The position numbers and the translations under genes are program-made. A stretch of 64,000 bases of DNA, from NCBI GenBank assembly GCA_964036665.1, contig OZ038526.1:6820001-6884000 (forward strand), written 5' to 3'. The notes under the pieces are model-generated. The model saw nothing but the letters and a program-made list of their open reading frames with translations, was not told the DNA's origin and did no database searches. This stretch comes from Gordius sp. MW1. Taxonomy: Eukaryota; Nematomorpha; Gordioida; Gordea; Gordiidae. This document shows, piece after piece, positions 11,380-23,047 of the stretch; position 1 is the first letter of the stretch, and every line of letters begins with the position of its first letter.

Positions 11380-12993
11380 CGATTAAATTTTTAAAAAATA
11401 CGTGTTTTGAGTACACGTTGTGAAATTATACTGTCATATATAATTAATAAGGAAATAAATGGTATTAATCGCTTTTTAATTGGTTACACCTTTGGTCTAA
11501 CTTCAATTTACTAGAGGACGCAACATGAGAGCCATACTATTAGAGTCCCGTACTGACATTACATTGTCCGTGTAACCACGCTTTAATGCCGTTTAAGCCT
11601 TCCTCTAAGCTATTATCTCGAAGCCCGTTTCCTTCCACCCATTCATTCATCATTAGAGTGATTGATATAGAGGAATCAAGCGCTTGATGTGAACAATCAA
11701 TAAAACTGATCAATCATCATCAAGCACGACATGGTCCCTCCGGGCTACCCAAGTCATTCATTCTTTTACGCCACTAATGTTTATCGGAAAGAGCATTATT
11801 ATCACCTCGCCCATCTCATCTCTCTTCCATCTTGTGATAGCTCCCCGGCTCGAGACATAAATTAAGACACGCAAAAAATGACAGGAGAGGCAAGATACAA
11901 ATATTCATCGCTGTGGCATAATCAGTCAGCTAAAAATTGTGTTGGGTGCAGATGCGATGCGATACGCTATACCTACATGTTCAAAATGCTGACCAATATT
12001 TTGCCATAATAATGTAGAGCCGATTTATTAGCCTTGTTTAAGAAGGGGGGGGGGGGGGGGGGGGGGGGGGGAGGGGTTAAAGGGTTTTGTAATAAGTGCG
12101 CCAATAATAGCCATTACTATATTCTTCACCCCCCCCCCCCCCCGTTTTCATAAACTAAGGACCTAAACGCCTAAACGCCCAGCTTGACAAGAGTATCACC
12201 CTTGATTTATATAAAATGACGCCCGATTATTTATATATTATATATAGGACGATCAATCATAGCTGTCTTCACATGCAATCGGTAAATGTGTTAAAATATG
12301 TAACTTTTCCGTGATTATATTGTTATGCGTGTAATTAGCGTTAATGTCTTACTAAATTAGTACCTATATAACCTATAAATTACCGAATGCAGGCATTATT
12401 CATGTTATTAATTACAATACAACAATTATTTTGGACACTCAATAAGGGAACGGTAATCATGCCAATAAATATCTCTTTCAAAACAAAAGCCATATCCCAT
12501 TAATCATGATGAACATATAGGTATGTCCACTATAACCTTCCAAAACAAGTTTCAAACACTAAAATTCTAGTATATACCCAAACATTTCTAATACTTATAA
12601 TAAGTACGATAGTGATAATGAATCGTATGTATGAAAATTCAAATAATCCTTTTTAATTAGACAAATTTTTGATAATAATTTTAAAATACAATTGGATTTT
12701 CTTAAATATTTTTTCGTTTTAAAAATACAAAAAATGCCGTGGAATAACCTGACGTGGCCGAGATGTGTTTGAAAATGTCTTAAATGTTCCTTATTTAAAC
12801 AGAATTAAATTAAACGTATATTTTTACAGAGACTTATGACCAAATGGATTTCTTTGACATGGCAAGGTTTTAGTAATCAAATGAAAACTTATTAAGGTAA
12901 TTAAAGGCTAAATAACGATTGCGTGCCTCTTTCACGGCTTGCACCGAATCTTAATGTACATCTTGATTTTATTATTGCGTTATCAAACATAAG
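11380..12993. other. Unique non-coding spacer with facing G- and C-runs
   Basis: No gene was found. About 11500-12000 is of mixed composition and free of recognised repeats. A 27-G run (12045-12071) faces a 15-C run (12129-12143) across 57 bases. The right end abuts the LTR element, whose 5-bp target duplication ATAAG occupies 12989-12993. Confidence 0.5.
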
Positions 12994-13176
12994 TATAGGA
13001 TATCCAGTAAGATAAACACTTTATTGGATAAGACAAAAAGTAACTGTTGGTAATTACAATAACACGTTTAAATAGACATTCAATTTAAGAACAATAAACA
13101 ATCAATTAACATTGTATTGCAATTCAAACGCTCAAGGTCATTGCCAATTAGGTAGATAGTATTTGCATACATTACA
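12994..13176 (-). repeat. 3' LTR of the Ty3/gypsy element
   Basis: 183 bp, reading TGTAATGTATGC...GATATCCTATA on the minus strand. It appears identical to the 5' LTR at 17025-17207. The polypurine tract lies immediately at its element side. Confidence 0.92.
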
Positions 13177-13188
13177 TTACTCCCCCAT

Positions 13189-13893
13189 TTAAAGTTGCCC
13201 TCCATCGTATCGATCAGGTGGTTTGGATACCCTTTTGTGTTCTAGAATGTTTCGCTCTGACACCGCACCTTGGTCGATCGTTGTTCTTTCCCGTAACTGA
13301 TCTCCGTGTTTCCTTCTTGTATTTCCGTCTATATTAACGTCATACGTAGTCGAACTTGTTCGTGCTTCTACAAGTCCTTCCCTCCATCCCGGACTTGTGT
13401 CATTATGTACCCACACCTGCTGCTCGGGTTCGAAGAATCTTTCTTGGGTCCATCGGTTTTTATAGTACTTTTGTTTCCAGATCGATTCTTCAACCTTGTC
13501 GCGAGTCGTTCTTCTGAGCTGGTCTAGCGTCGTACGAATCCTGCGATTGAACATCGCCTCAGCCGGGCTAATCCCTGTAGTCACGTTTTGACTACTACGC
13601 ATGCTCATTAATACTTGTAGTAAGTTTAACGAGTCATTAACCCCCGACTTTTGATTCGCATAGAACTTACTTTTAATAGTTCTAATATATCTCTCAGCTA
13701 AACCATTAGATTTGGGGTGGTAGGGCGGTCCCGTAAATTGAACTATGCCATTGTTTTTACAAAAAATTTTAAATTCCGTAGATTTAAATTGCGGGCCATT
13801 GTCACTGACAATATATCTAGGTAACCCAAAACGCGCAAAAATTGTCCTTAAATTTTGAATAATTTTTGTTGAGTTTATCTCGCCCAGCACCAT
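13189..13893 (-). CDS. Integrase core and C-terminal region of the Ty3/gypsy element
   Basis: A 234-codon open frame carrying the retroviral integrase core motifs: IVSDNGPQFKS with a catalytic Asp, and YHPKSNGLAERYIRTIK with the catalytic Glu. A basic C-terminal tail follows. It resembles integrases annotated in animals as K02A2.6-like. It lies directly downstream of the Gag-Pol frame and belongs to the same element. Confidence 0.88.
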   Translation of the reverse strand: MVLGEINSTKIIQNLRTIFARFGLPRYIVSDNGPQFKSTEFKIFCKNNGIVQFTGPPYHPKSNGLAERYIRTIKSKFYANQKSGVNDSLNLLQVLMSMRSSQNVTTGISPAEAMFNRRIRTTLDQLRRTTRDKVEESIWKQKYYKNRWTQERFFEPEQQVWVHNDTSPGWREGLVEARTSSTTYDVNIDGNTRRKHGDQLRERTTIDQGAVSERNILEHKRVSKPPDRYDGGQL

Positions 13894-13990
13894 TACTTCG
13901 GGCCATTTGGTAAAAGCATCAATGCAAACTAACCAATACTTCTTATTGATGGGTCCCGCTAAGTCTATGTGAACCCGTTCCCAAGGCTTG

Positions 13991-16918
13991 TTAGGAACAA
14001 GCGTATAGGGGTACCTCTTTAATGTTTGGTCGTTCTTCTTGACAATATTTACATGTATTTACGTATTTTTCTATGTCTAAGTCAATATTATTCCAGTACA
14101 CATAATATCTCCCTAATGACTTCATAGCCACGATTCCCGGATGACCATCATGTAAAATTTTAAGAATATCTGGCCTTAATTTTTCCGGAATTATAAGTCG
14201 ATCTTTATAAAATAAAAGATTATTTTCGAAAGAAATGTAATTTCTTAATTGCAGGTATTTTCGTACGTTATCGTTATTTGAAGAGCCTTGCCATCTATTT
14301 TTAAATTGCTCTATAACTTCTTTAAGTACATTATCTTTTATTGTTTCCTCTACAATATTTTTTGTATTCAAAGTCAAATCATCGATTAGTTGTAATTTAA
14401 TTCTTCGAATATCATTATCTATGTTTAAATTATGAGGTGAATCCTTTAGGCATAAACGAGAAAGTGCGTCAGCACACTGATTAGATTTCCCAGGAATGTA
14501 TTTTATATCATAATCATATTGAAGTAATTTAATTGCCCATCTTAGTAACCTATTATTCGTTATTTTACTAAGATCCCGGGTTGTCCCAAAAATATTTATA
14601 AGAGGGTGGTGGTCTGTCTGAATTGTAAATTTACGACCATAAATATACTGATGGAATTTGTTTATCGCATAAATTACTGCCGTTGCCTCTCTGTCGATGA
14701 CAGCGTAATTTTTCTCAGCGGGATTTAGGGAACGAGAGGCGTAGGCAATAGGTTTTTCTTGGCCTGAGGAAAACTTATGCGCTATAACTGCTCCTAGACC
14801 TAAATCTGACGCGTCGATTGAAATTATGATAGGCAATTCTTTTTGATATGGCACTATAGTTTTTCTGTTAGAAATTATAGTTTTAACTTTTTCAAAAGTT
14901 AATTTTTCTAAGTCGCCCCATACCCATTTTGTATTTATGGAAGTTAATTTGTATAAAAGAGCGCAATTTATCTGAAGTTTGGGGATAAAAGTTTCTAAAT
15001 AGTTTACCAACCCAAGGAAAGAACGAAGTCCCTTTTTGTTTTCGGGTGTATTAAAACTTTTAATCTTTAGAACCTTATCCTCACTCGCTGTTATACCTTC
15101 ACTATTAATTATATGTCCTAAGTATTTGACAGACTTTTTAAATAGTTGCATTTTTGTTTGAGATGTTGTTAAACCAACAGTTTGAAAGAGATTTAATACT
15201 GTTACTAATTTGTTTAAGTGATCCTTTTCGTTTTTACCGCTAATTATAACATCGTCCATAAAGACGCTCACCCCGGGTATGTTTTTAACCAATTGTCTCA
15301 TAGGCCTATGAAATATAATCGGCGCTGTTGTGAGCCCAAACGGTAATCTCTTATAACGAAAATATCCTACATGCGTTGATATGTTTAAATATCTCCTTGA
15401 TTTCTCATCAAGTTCAAGCTGTAAAAAGGCATCCCTGAGATCAATGATAGAAAAAATTTTACCTCCGGCTATTCTTTCGGCCACGTCACTGAAAGTCGGT
15501 AAAATATCCTGATCTTTAGCCAAGTGTTGATTTATGGTTAAACGAAAATCACCACATATACGCACCTGCCCTGTTTTCTTCTTAACATTTACCGTTGGCG
15601 TAGCCCATTTAATCGGCGTTAAATTAGGATTAACTTTTTCAATGACGTCTTCGTTAAGTAGCCGTTGTAGTTCATCTTCTACAGCTTGTCGTAGTGGAAA
15701 CGGTACTCTTCTTGCTGCAAACATTTTTGGCATCGCATCATCATTGATTTCCAGTGTCACTTTGAAGTCTTTTACTTTTCCTAATTTATCGGAAAAGACA
15801 TGAGGAAATTGTTTAAGAATTGCATGTACATTTGAAGGTATTTCAATAAAAGAATTTAGGCAAACCAGCTTTGGTAAAGTTAAGTTAAATTTGGAGATAA
15901 AAGGCATACCAAATATTGCTGAACCTTTACCTTGGATGACATAAATATCTAAGTACTTTGTCACACCACCAACGTCCACCTTCACTTTGGTTTTACCGAG
16001 TGTTGAAATAGCCGTTCTACCATAGCCGTATATCTTCGGAGCTTGGTAAAGTTTAGCCTTGCCGATTCGAGACCACGTTATTTCATCAATGACGCTACAT
16101 GCAGCACCCGTATCGAAGATCATTTCATAGGGTATATTGTTAATTCGTACGTTAATGTGAGCTTTGGTGTGTCGATCGGAGTCATGGTTGATGGCTGATA
16201 ACGTATTCATCACCATTCTACAATTTTTAGCTATATGGCCTGGTTTCCCACAACGATAACATTTAGGGGGTGGCTTTTTCCTAAAGGTGCTAAATTTAGG
16301 AAAATGTACATCTCTATTGTTGAAGTTATTAAACGACTGCTTAACCTTGTTTACTTCAACAGCCCTCGATGTTTCGTGTTCTACCGAATCTAACGCCAAT
16401 GCTAGATTAACTGTTTCTTCGAAACTTATGTTACCACTCGGATACTTAGCTCTTAACACAATGTTAAGCCTTGGTAAGTTACATCCTAGGACAAATATGT
16501 CCTTTAATACCTCGTCTAGATTATTTCCAAATTTACAGTTTTTCATAAGAAATTTCAACCGAATACTAAAGTCAATAATACTTTCGTTATTTCTAATTGC
16601 CTTATAAAATTGTTCTCTATGATGATAAATAGAAAACTTATTTGCGAATATACTCCTAAGGGCTATAATTATCTCATCGTAATTAGTTTTGTCAACTAAT
16701 TTTGGATATAAGTAGTCCCTTATTTTAGTTAAATTATTCATTCCTACGTAAGTGAGTAACAAAGTTTTTCGCCTATCTCCAGAGATATCTCTTAACTTAA
16801 ATAAGAGATCAATGTTGAATAAATAGTCATCAATCGAATTACCTGGATCATACAGAATTGAATCCTTCAATTCCTTTGAGTAATCGCAAGAAAAATTCGT
16901 CTCCGGTTTGATGGCCAT
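13991..16918 (-). CDS. Gag-Pol open frame of the Ty3/gypsy element
   Basis: A 975-codon open frame. About the first 215 residues are gag, followed by one CCHC zinc knuckle (CYRCGKPGHIAKNC). Next come an aspartic protease with DTGA, a reverse transcriptase with FMDD as its active-site box, and an RNase H region containing SIDASDLGLGAV and TDHHPL. The frame ends with ADALSR and the HHCC zinc-binding part of integrase (GHPGI...CKYCQEE). Gag and Pol share one frame, as in Mag-like members of the family. The product would build the particle, process it and copy the RNA. It is a transposon gene, not a host gene. Confidence 0.9.
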   Translation of the reverse strand: MAIKPETNFSCDYSKELKDSILYDPGNSIDDYLFNIDLLFKLRDISGDRRKTLLLTYVGMNNLTKIRDYLYPKLVDKTNYDEIIIALRSIFANKFSIYHHREQFYKAIRNNESIIDFSIRLKFLMKNCKFGNNLDEVLKDIFVLGCNLPRLNIVLRAKYPSGNISFEETVNLALALDSVEHETSRAVEVNKVKQSFNNFNNRDVHFPKFSTFRKKPPPKCYRCGKPGHIAKNCRMVMNTLSAINHDSDRHTKAHINVRINNIPYEMIFDTGAACSVIDEITWSRIGKAKLYQAPKIYGYGRTAISTLGKTKVKVDVGGVTKYLDIYVIQGKGSAIFGMPFISKFNLTLPKLVCLNSFIEIPSNVHAILKQFPHVFSDKLGKVKDFKVTLEINDDAMPKMFAARRVPFPLRQAVEDELQRLLNEDVIEKVNPNLTPIKWATPTVNVKKKTGQVRICGDFRLTINQHLAKDQDILPTFSDVAERIAGGKIFSIIDLRDAFLQLELDEKSRRYLNISTHVGYFRYKRLPFGLTTAPIIFHRPMRQLVKNIPGVSVFMDDVIISGKNEKDHLNKLVTVLNLFQTVGLTTSQTKMQLFKKSVKYLGHIINSEGITASEDKVLKIKSFNTPENKKGLRSFLGLVNYLETFIPKLQINCALLYKLTSINTKWVWGDLEKLTFEKVKTIISNRKTIVPYQKELPIIISIDASDLGLGAVIAHKFSSGQEKPIAYASRSLNPAEKNYAVIDREATAVIYAINKFHQYIYGRKFTIQTDHHPLINIFGTTRDLSKITNNRLLRWAIKLLQYDYDIKYIPGKSNQCADALSRLCLKDSPHNLNIDNDIRRIKLQLIDDLTLNTKNIVEETIKDNVLKEVIEQFKNRWQGSSNNDNVRKYLQLRNYISFENNLLFYKDRLIIPEKLRPDILKILHDGHPGIVAMKSLGRYYVYWNNIDLDIEKYVNTCKYCQEERPNIKEVPLYACS

Positions 16919-17024
16919 CTGAAAATAATATGGATAATCTTTTTATTTCAGTTGAACGAGGTAGGGAGCGTCTTCTAAACGAGGTTGAGTTTAAGGTCCA
17001 AGGGTTCTAAGGCCTCGTCGCCAT

Positions 17025-17207
17025 TATAGGATATCCAGTAAGATAAACACTTTATTGGATAAGACAAAAAGTAACTGTTGGTAATTACAATAACACGTTT
17101 AAATAGACATTCAATTTAAGAACAATAAACAATCAATTAACATTGTATTGCAATTCAAACGCTCAAGGTCATTGCCAATTAGGTAGATAGTATTTGCATA
17201 CATTACA
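17025..17207 (-). repeat. 5' LTR of the Ty3/gypsy element
   Basis: 183 bp, identical to the other LTR as far as I can see. It is followed inward by the primer-binding-site-like TGGCGACGAGG and outward by the ATAAG target duplication. Confidence 0.92.
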
Positions 17208-17212
17208 ATAAG

Positions 17213-18660
17213 TAATAGCGAAATGTACAAATTATTTTTATAGAATCTAGATTTTATTCAACTAATTATTTAAATTTCATAAGTAGTAACTTTTAATTAT
17301 AAGATGCAATTTTAAGAGCTTAGTGTTATCGGGTCAGAATTTAAATGCGCTAACACGCCATGTGCCCTGGGAGTGGAGCCCTGCAAATTGATTTTGACCC
17401 AAACGCGACGTTCCTATTTTTGTAGTTGTCCGAGACTGCCCCGAGCATGAAAATTCTTTTTTAAGTTTACCATTTTTTAATTTAATCTTATGGGCAAATT
17501 TTACATTTTAAAATTATTTAACTTTTATAAAAATATAAAGTATATTAGATTTATGCATAATTTATTGTAAGGATAAGAACGGTGAACAGCCAACCAGATC
17601 TTGCCACAAACTAATAAAATTTTATAACGTAAAAATGTAACTTTAAATAATTAATTTTTAAAACGATTTAAAATAAACAATTTTTAAATTATGGCCTTTA
17701 TGTTATAATAGCTACTATGTAGGATGTATACAGGAATATTAAAATAAAATTTACAATTCTGATCAAAAATAATAAGACAGGGAGTAGGGGCGCGAGTTTA
17801 AAAGCTATTTATGTATATTTTATAATCAGTTAAATTTATTAAAAACATTTTTTAAGTGGTTAGTTTGTTTGAGTTTGCCTAGTGCCCATTGTTTTTCTAT
17901 TTAGATCGAGCTTGCCCTGCAAAATGAAATTTCTTCGGCCCGAGCCCGGTCCGAACCCGACTTATCATATTATGTCCGAGCCCGGCCCGAGGCCGAAAGA
18001 CATTTTAATTTTTGGCCCGACCCGAGCCCGACCCAATTTTTCGAATAAAATTTTTGAACAATTATATTTTTTTATTTATTTTACTATATAAATATAAAAT
18101 GCATTAGATTGTTATCACTCGCAATTAACAATTAGGATAAGTTTGTAAAAAATCCATTTTTGCTCGTTACAATTTATTCTTTAAATCTAAAAATCTAACT
18201 TTAAAAAATATATTTTTAACAGTTCCAAATAAAAAACTTGTAAAATATTTACATATCATAGTTCCAAAGTTCTTATAGCTACTATGAATCTATTTAAATA
18301 TGGATTAAGATTTACGATTCAAGTTAGTTATATTATTATAATGGATAGGGGAAAAAGCTGAAGTTTGGAACCTATTTTAAGTAGGCTGTGCGAAGATAAT
18401 ATTTAATATCGAGTTGAGCTTATTTAAATCATATTTATAAAGATTAATTTGCTTTAGTTTATTTCGGGCCGGGCTCGGGTCGGGCCGCCTCATCAGACCC
18501 GACCCGGAGGTCCGATTGATTTATCAAATTCTACCCGAGCCTGATCCAATATCCGAAATCCAATCGGGTCAGGCCGGGTCGGGGTTCGAGCGGCCTACGC
18601 AGGGCTCTACCTGTGCAGGACCCAACCTGGGCGTTCCCATTCATGCTGCGTGTAGACATA
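17213..18660. mobile_element. GC-rich-ended hAT-like element(s), decayed and probably nested
   Basis: GAGCCCTGCAAATTG at about 17375 and GCAGGGCTC at about 18600 form a short inverted pair. Inside, two GC-rich islands (about 17935-18020 and 18470-18600), rich in CCCGAGCCCG and CGGGTCGGGCC, flank an AT-rich core. The same GC-island, AT-core, GC-island layout recurs at 31030-33224 and 45339-45758. No transposase was found. A second left end near 17908 suggests one copy inside another. Confidence 0.45.
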
Positions 18661-19000
18661 GATAACATTAATAGGATACTATATTTAAATTATATAAATT
18701 TTAGATATTTAAAAGAGTATAACATATATTTATAAACAGACAATTAAAACTCTTATAAACTTAAAATTAGATTTGTGCTATGAAAAGTATATATTTTGAC
18801 GTATTGTTATCTATAATTGTTGAAAAAGTAAAGGTGTTTATTAACCAAGTGAACATATTCTCAAAGTGTAAATATTATAATTATAGCGAACATTACTCAG
18901 AGGTAATATTTGGAGAATAGTAGATGGACGCCGAGGAACAAAACACCAAAAACAAAATGACAAATAACTTCTCCATTAGCCATTAGGAACATAGAACTTA

Positions 19001-19640
19001 TCAGTGACGTAGCTGGCGTTTTTCAATGGGGGGGGGGGGGGGGGGGGGTGAAGCAAACTTACATTTTCCAATTGTACAAAAGGGTCAATGGTGATTAAAA
19101 AAATTCCATAGCCATTCGTCAAACTAAATCAGCTATTCCTTTGTGTAATCTCTTTTTTAAAATTCACTTTACCTCGTATTTTTTCCATATCAATATTGTG
19201 TTCCCAAATTTTAGATCTTCCCTCTTTAATTTCCCTTCGACTTACATATGAGCGCGCAATTAGAGACCTGCAACGGGCCTCTTTTGGTCAATCAGAGCGC
19301 CCGTTACAAACATATGAGCCCTAGGCCTCATTTTGTTATCACGATCCTCTTATTATAAATAAAAACTTTTGGAATCCACTTATTTAAAAATCATACGTTG
19401 TGTGAATAAATAACAAACAAAAATTAACATGGATTTAATTATATTGTAAAGTTAAATAATAATAAAATTTGATAAACATTATAAAAAACACCATTTTTTG
19501 TATATTAAAATAAAAAGGTTTTGCCCCACCGATAGCTAGGCCCATCCCGAGCCCGTTGAATACCATAACGCTCGTCCATGCCCGTCCCGCAATTTTAACA
19601 AAGAGCCCATCCATGCCCGGCTTTGGCGGTGCTAGCTGTA
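19001..19640 (+). mobile_element. Composite hAT-like repeat, copy 1
   Basis: It starts CAGTGACGTAGCTGGCG, followed by a 22-base G-run and a ~210-bp segment ending TTCGACTTACATATGAGC. Then comes a GC-rich hAT-like start TTAGAGACCTGCAACGGGCC (19259). The same succession is present in reverse order at 35811-36683. A GC-rich stretch with GAGCCCGTTG and CATGCCCGTCC at about 19530-19630 is the likely inner right end. Confidence 0.5.
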
Positions 19641-21119
19641 TTTGCTTTAATAAAGTGAGCTATATGATCATGATCATTAAGAAGTAAACTTAAAAAAATG
19701 ATTTTTCTAAACCATAAGGAATATTAATTTTAGTTACATTTCTTGATAGTTTCTACTGTAGAATTAGCAACAATTTCTAAAGAAATTATTACATTGAGTA
19801 ATAAGTTAAGTTTGTATTTTATTATTATACTCTTCTCTTATAGTATACCCGCAATTACAATGAACTAATGTAAGTTTAAATAACCAAGTCAAATACTTAT
19901 AAAATTAATAATTACCTTTATAACTAAATGGCTTATATTAGCATCTTTCTCGTTTGTTTTAGAGGTTGTGATAGTTTTTAGAGAAATGATTAAGAATTAA
20001 ATTTCTTTTTATTAGAAAACACGCACACGGGACAGAAAGTATACATGGTGTTCGAATTAATAGATTCTATCTAAAATTAAATATCAAATTAATTAAGATA
20101 ATTTATTATTTCTATAAGCGCAACACTAACAAGGCTCCTATTAATATTATTGAATTTTTCCTTTAATTTGAAAAAAAAAATTTGTCGATGGGGGGGGGGG
20201 GCCTAGGCTACTGATAAAATATAATACAGACTTAAAATGTTTAATCAAGTAAAAAATATAAATAAAGCATCCTCAAATTTCGCATTAGTTAATTAATCAA
20301 AATAATTATATAAATTTGGCTCCAATAAATAAAATTTCTTGGAGAACTCCAGCGGCCCTGCCGAACGATTGCATTCAAAACATTAGATTAATCATGAATC
20401 TAACAGGAGTTTGCAATGCCTTTACTCAAGGTACACCGAATTCTCAAGCCACAAATCATATGATTTGTTTTGCCATTTACATTAACTTATAAAATGTTTG
20501 GCAGGTAAAAAATAATCCTCTAAACTCTATGTTTTCCACTACACTCGAATATATTAGCATACGCTTTAAAAAAAATGTTTAAAAAGTAAATTATTTAAAA
20601 AATAAAATAAGTAAATTTTATAAGACAAATATGAGGTCCTACACTAATAAAATGGTCATTTTTTTATTTTAAAAGTATTTGTTATAAAAAGATATAAGTG
20701 AAACTCATTGAAAAGTTAAGAACTTTATGCTCCTATTTCAGTAACAATGCTATTTTTATTGGTGTTTTTACAACGCTGTAATGCGTGCAATTAGTTACAT
20801 ATGTAGCATAAATATATCCGCTCGTACCTTTCAGGTTTCTATAACAATATAGTAAACATGCGATAGATTCTTTAGGAACCAAGTGATGACGATTATATTA
20901 AATGGCTAATTCTTGTCTTAATTTATCTAAGGCTATTACTTATTTTTGCCTATTCTAATCAAGGATACGAGCTAGTTCAAAGATGTTAAGGACATGTTTC
21001 TAAAGGTTTTTGTCTAAAAAATGGTTCACCATTTTGATTTAAAAAAATTGTTTAATTGCATATTTCTTTAAACGGATAAAAGGAAATTTTCAGAAGAAAT
21101 ATTCAAATTGTACAAAAAA
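19641..21119. other. AT-rich spacer, no gene seen
   Basis: Only a G-run next to CCTAGGCTAC at about 20190-20212 hints at a decayed MITE end. No coding exon was recognised. Confidence 0.35.
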
Positions 21120-21260
21120 ATTTTTGTCAAGATTTCTCGTCGAGACGAGTCCGAGATTTTTTTAGGTCAAGACGAGACGAGACTCTCATAATGACACCAG
21201 AGGCGAGACGACATTTTGCTTTCGGGACCGAGACCAGACGAGATCGAAACACTAATTTTG
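21120..21260. repeat. Cluster of GACGAGAC motifs
   Basis: GACGAGAC, CGAGACGAG and close variants occur about eight times in 130 bp, some on the opposite strand (TCTCGTCGAGACGAG is a partial palindrome). Dense short subterminal motifs of this kind are usual at the ends of hAT-type transposons. No partner end was found. Confidence 0.45.
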
Positions 21261-22160
21261 ACGGCGTAAAAAATAGTTAAAAATTATCACTTATTGTTAA
21301 GATTTATTCCTAGAGTTATTAAATGTGCTGATCAGATATGGGGCGGGAGTGAAAATGAAGAGGTGATAAAGAGAGGAGGAATCCAGCACAACTGGCGAAA
21401 TGCACAACTGGAGAAAGGTTAACTTTATTTATAATCCTCACTTAAAAGTTTAAGAATGAATTAAAATAATATCCTTATACTATTTTGAATAGGCTGCCAT
21501 TCATCAAAATTATTATATAAGAAGCAGAAGGATATTGTTTATCATAATTGGTCAAGATTGGCAAACTTGCTCGTAAGCAAGAATAATATTATATTGAAAA
21601 AAGCAAGGATTTAGCGATAATATTATATGTTGCTTAACTTTAAATTTGACGCAATACTCGACACATTTGTTAGATATTTGCCTATGAATATTAATAAATT
21701 TCTCCAGTTTAGCAAGTAGTGCAGGAGCGGAGAGGAGAGTAAGTGGAGGGAACAACAAAGTGTTAGGAAACGTAAAGTATTATCTACTCTGTTGTACTCC
21801 ATTTTTGCTTAGAGATAGGGGGAATTTTGATAAGGGGTTTGGCACGGATAACATCAAATAGAGAGGTGAAACAAAGAAATACAGCCGTTATATAAATATC
21901 AAAAATAAATATAAATGGCCTAGGAATATAGCGTCAAAAGCAATTTTTGCACCTTTATCCTAATATGATAAAATCTGGACAATTGGGGACATGCTATAGT
22001 TAAGCCTAAAATTTTCAATCCGAATTTTTTCAGAGAACAGGATGGAATAGTAAAGTCAATATTTGTAGACGTGTGTAGTTTACTTGCGTTAAAAGACTTT
22101 GTTTCTGTTTATTTGGAAGTTAATTCTTCGACTCCGTTGTATAAGAAATTTGGATGGAAT
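21261..22160. other. Spacer, no gene seen
   Basis: Mixed AT-rich sequence. Open frames are short and carry no recognised motif. Confidence 0.3.
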
Positions 22161-22430
22161 TTAATAGGATTGGGGGGGGCCTAGAATAGCCATAAAAATT
22201 TAATCGAAAAAAAGATTTATGTATTGTTTAAAGGAAAAAAAGTGAATTTTTTTTGATAGTTCATATGGTAAAAATACAACATTTTGTCAAGACTACGACC
22301 CGTCTTATATTTTATGAAGGTAAGCATGTGACACAAGTTTCTGTTTTTTATTATCATTAATTTTAAAAATAATCACAATTTTACAAGTGTACCGGTCTAC
22401 AACTAGCCCCTATCTCTTCTATTGAATGCT
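22161..22430. repeat. Old MITE-like repeat related to 10000-10400
   Basis: It begins GGGGGGGCCTAGAATAGCC and ends CTACAACTAGCCCC, with the inner blocks ACATTTTGTCAAGACTACGA and TTTTAAAAATAATCACAA shared with 10190-10390. The ends form a weak inverted pair (GGCTA..TAGCC). Confidence 0.4.
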
Positions 22431-23047
22431 TGAACGATTGGGCCATATTCTTTAAAATCGATAGCTTTTCTTATTAATTTCTAAATTTCAAAGGAAAAAA
22501 ATCTCGGGCCCCCTTTTCTTTAACTACGCCTTTGATTACACTTACTAATAAGTCTCTTTCAACAATTAATTAAAGGTTTAGTTATGGACATATCAAAAAT
22601 TTTCGTTTATTAATTTTTGCAGTACTTGGAAACATTTATCTAATATCAGTTTAATCATAATAGTGTAAAAATAGTAAAATAATGGAAGAGTAATAGTTTT
22701 TTGATTTGTATAAATTTTAACTTATATTTTTAGTTTTTTCCCTATGAGTCAAGTTTTTGAAATATTTACTGTTTAATATGCTAAAGATAGCAATTTTGAC
22801 GTTTTTCAAACGTCAATAGTTTGAAAATTAATTGGCAAAATTTAATTTTAATAATTTTTTTTATCTTGTTGTACCGTGTTATTTAAATATAATGAGTTAA
22901 TATATCTTTTCACAAAAAGAGCCTGAAATATGATAATTTCTTTGCACCCTACAAATTTTTGGAATAGCGGGACCGATCCTTAAGTAAATACTTACGACCG
23001 CGCATGACAAAATGTCACAATGAGCAGCGACTTGCAATAGCTCCACT

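Larger units (their letters stand above)
12994..17207 (-). mobile_element. Ty3/gypsy LTR retrotransposon, Mag-like, very young
   Basis: A near-complete element of 4214 bp in minus orientation. Identical 183-bp LTRs are flanked by the direct duplication ATAAG (12989-12993 and 17208-17212). Just inside the 5' LTR, TGGCGACGAGG is a likely tRNA primer-binding site. Just before the 3' LTR, AAATGGGGGAG is a likely polypurine tract. The parts in order are gag with one zinc knuckle, protease, reverse transcriptase, RNase H and integrase, with no envelope and no chromodomain seen. The order RT-RNase H-integrase places it in Ty3/gypsy (Metaviridae). It looks almost whole, with about one interruption of the coding region. 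Identical LTRs mean a very recent insertion. Confidence 0.93.

Noticed and set aside
13306-13527. Plus-strand frames inside the LTR element (also 15534-15803 and 16287-16607)
   Set aside because: They lie opposite well-supported Pol and Gag coding sequence and are shadows of it.
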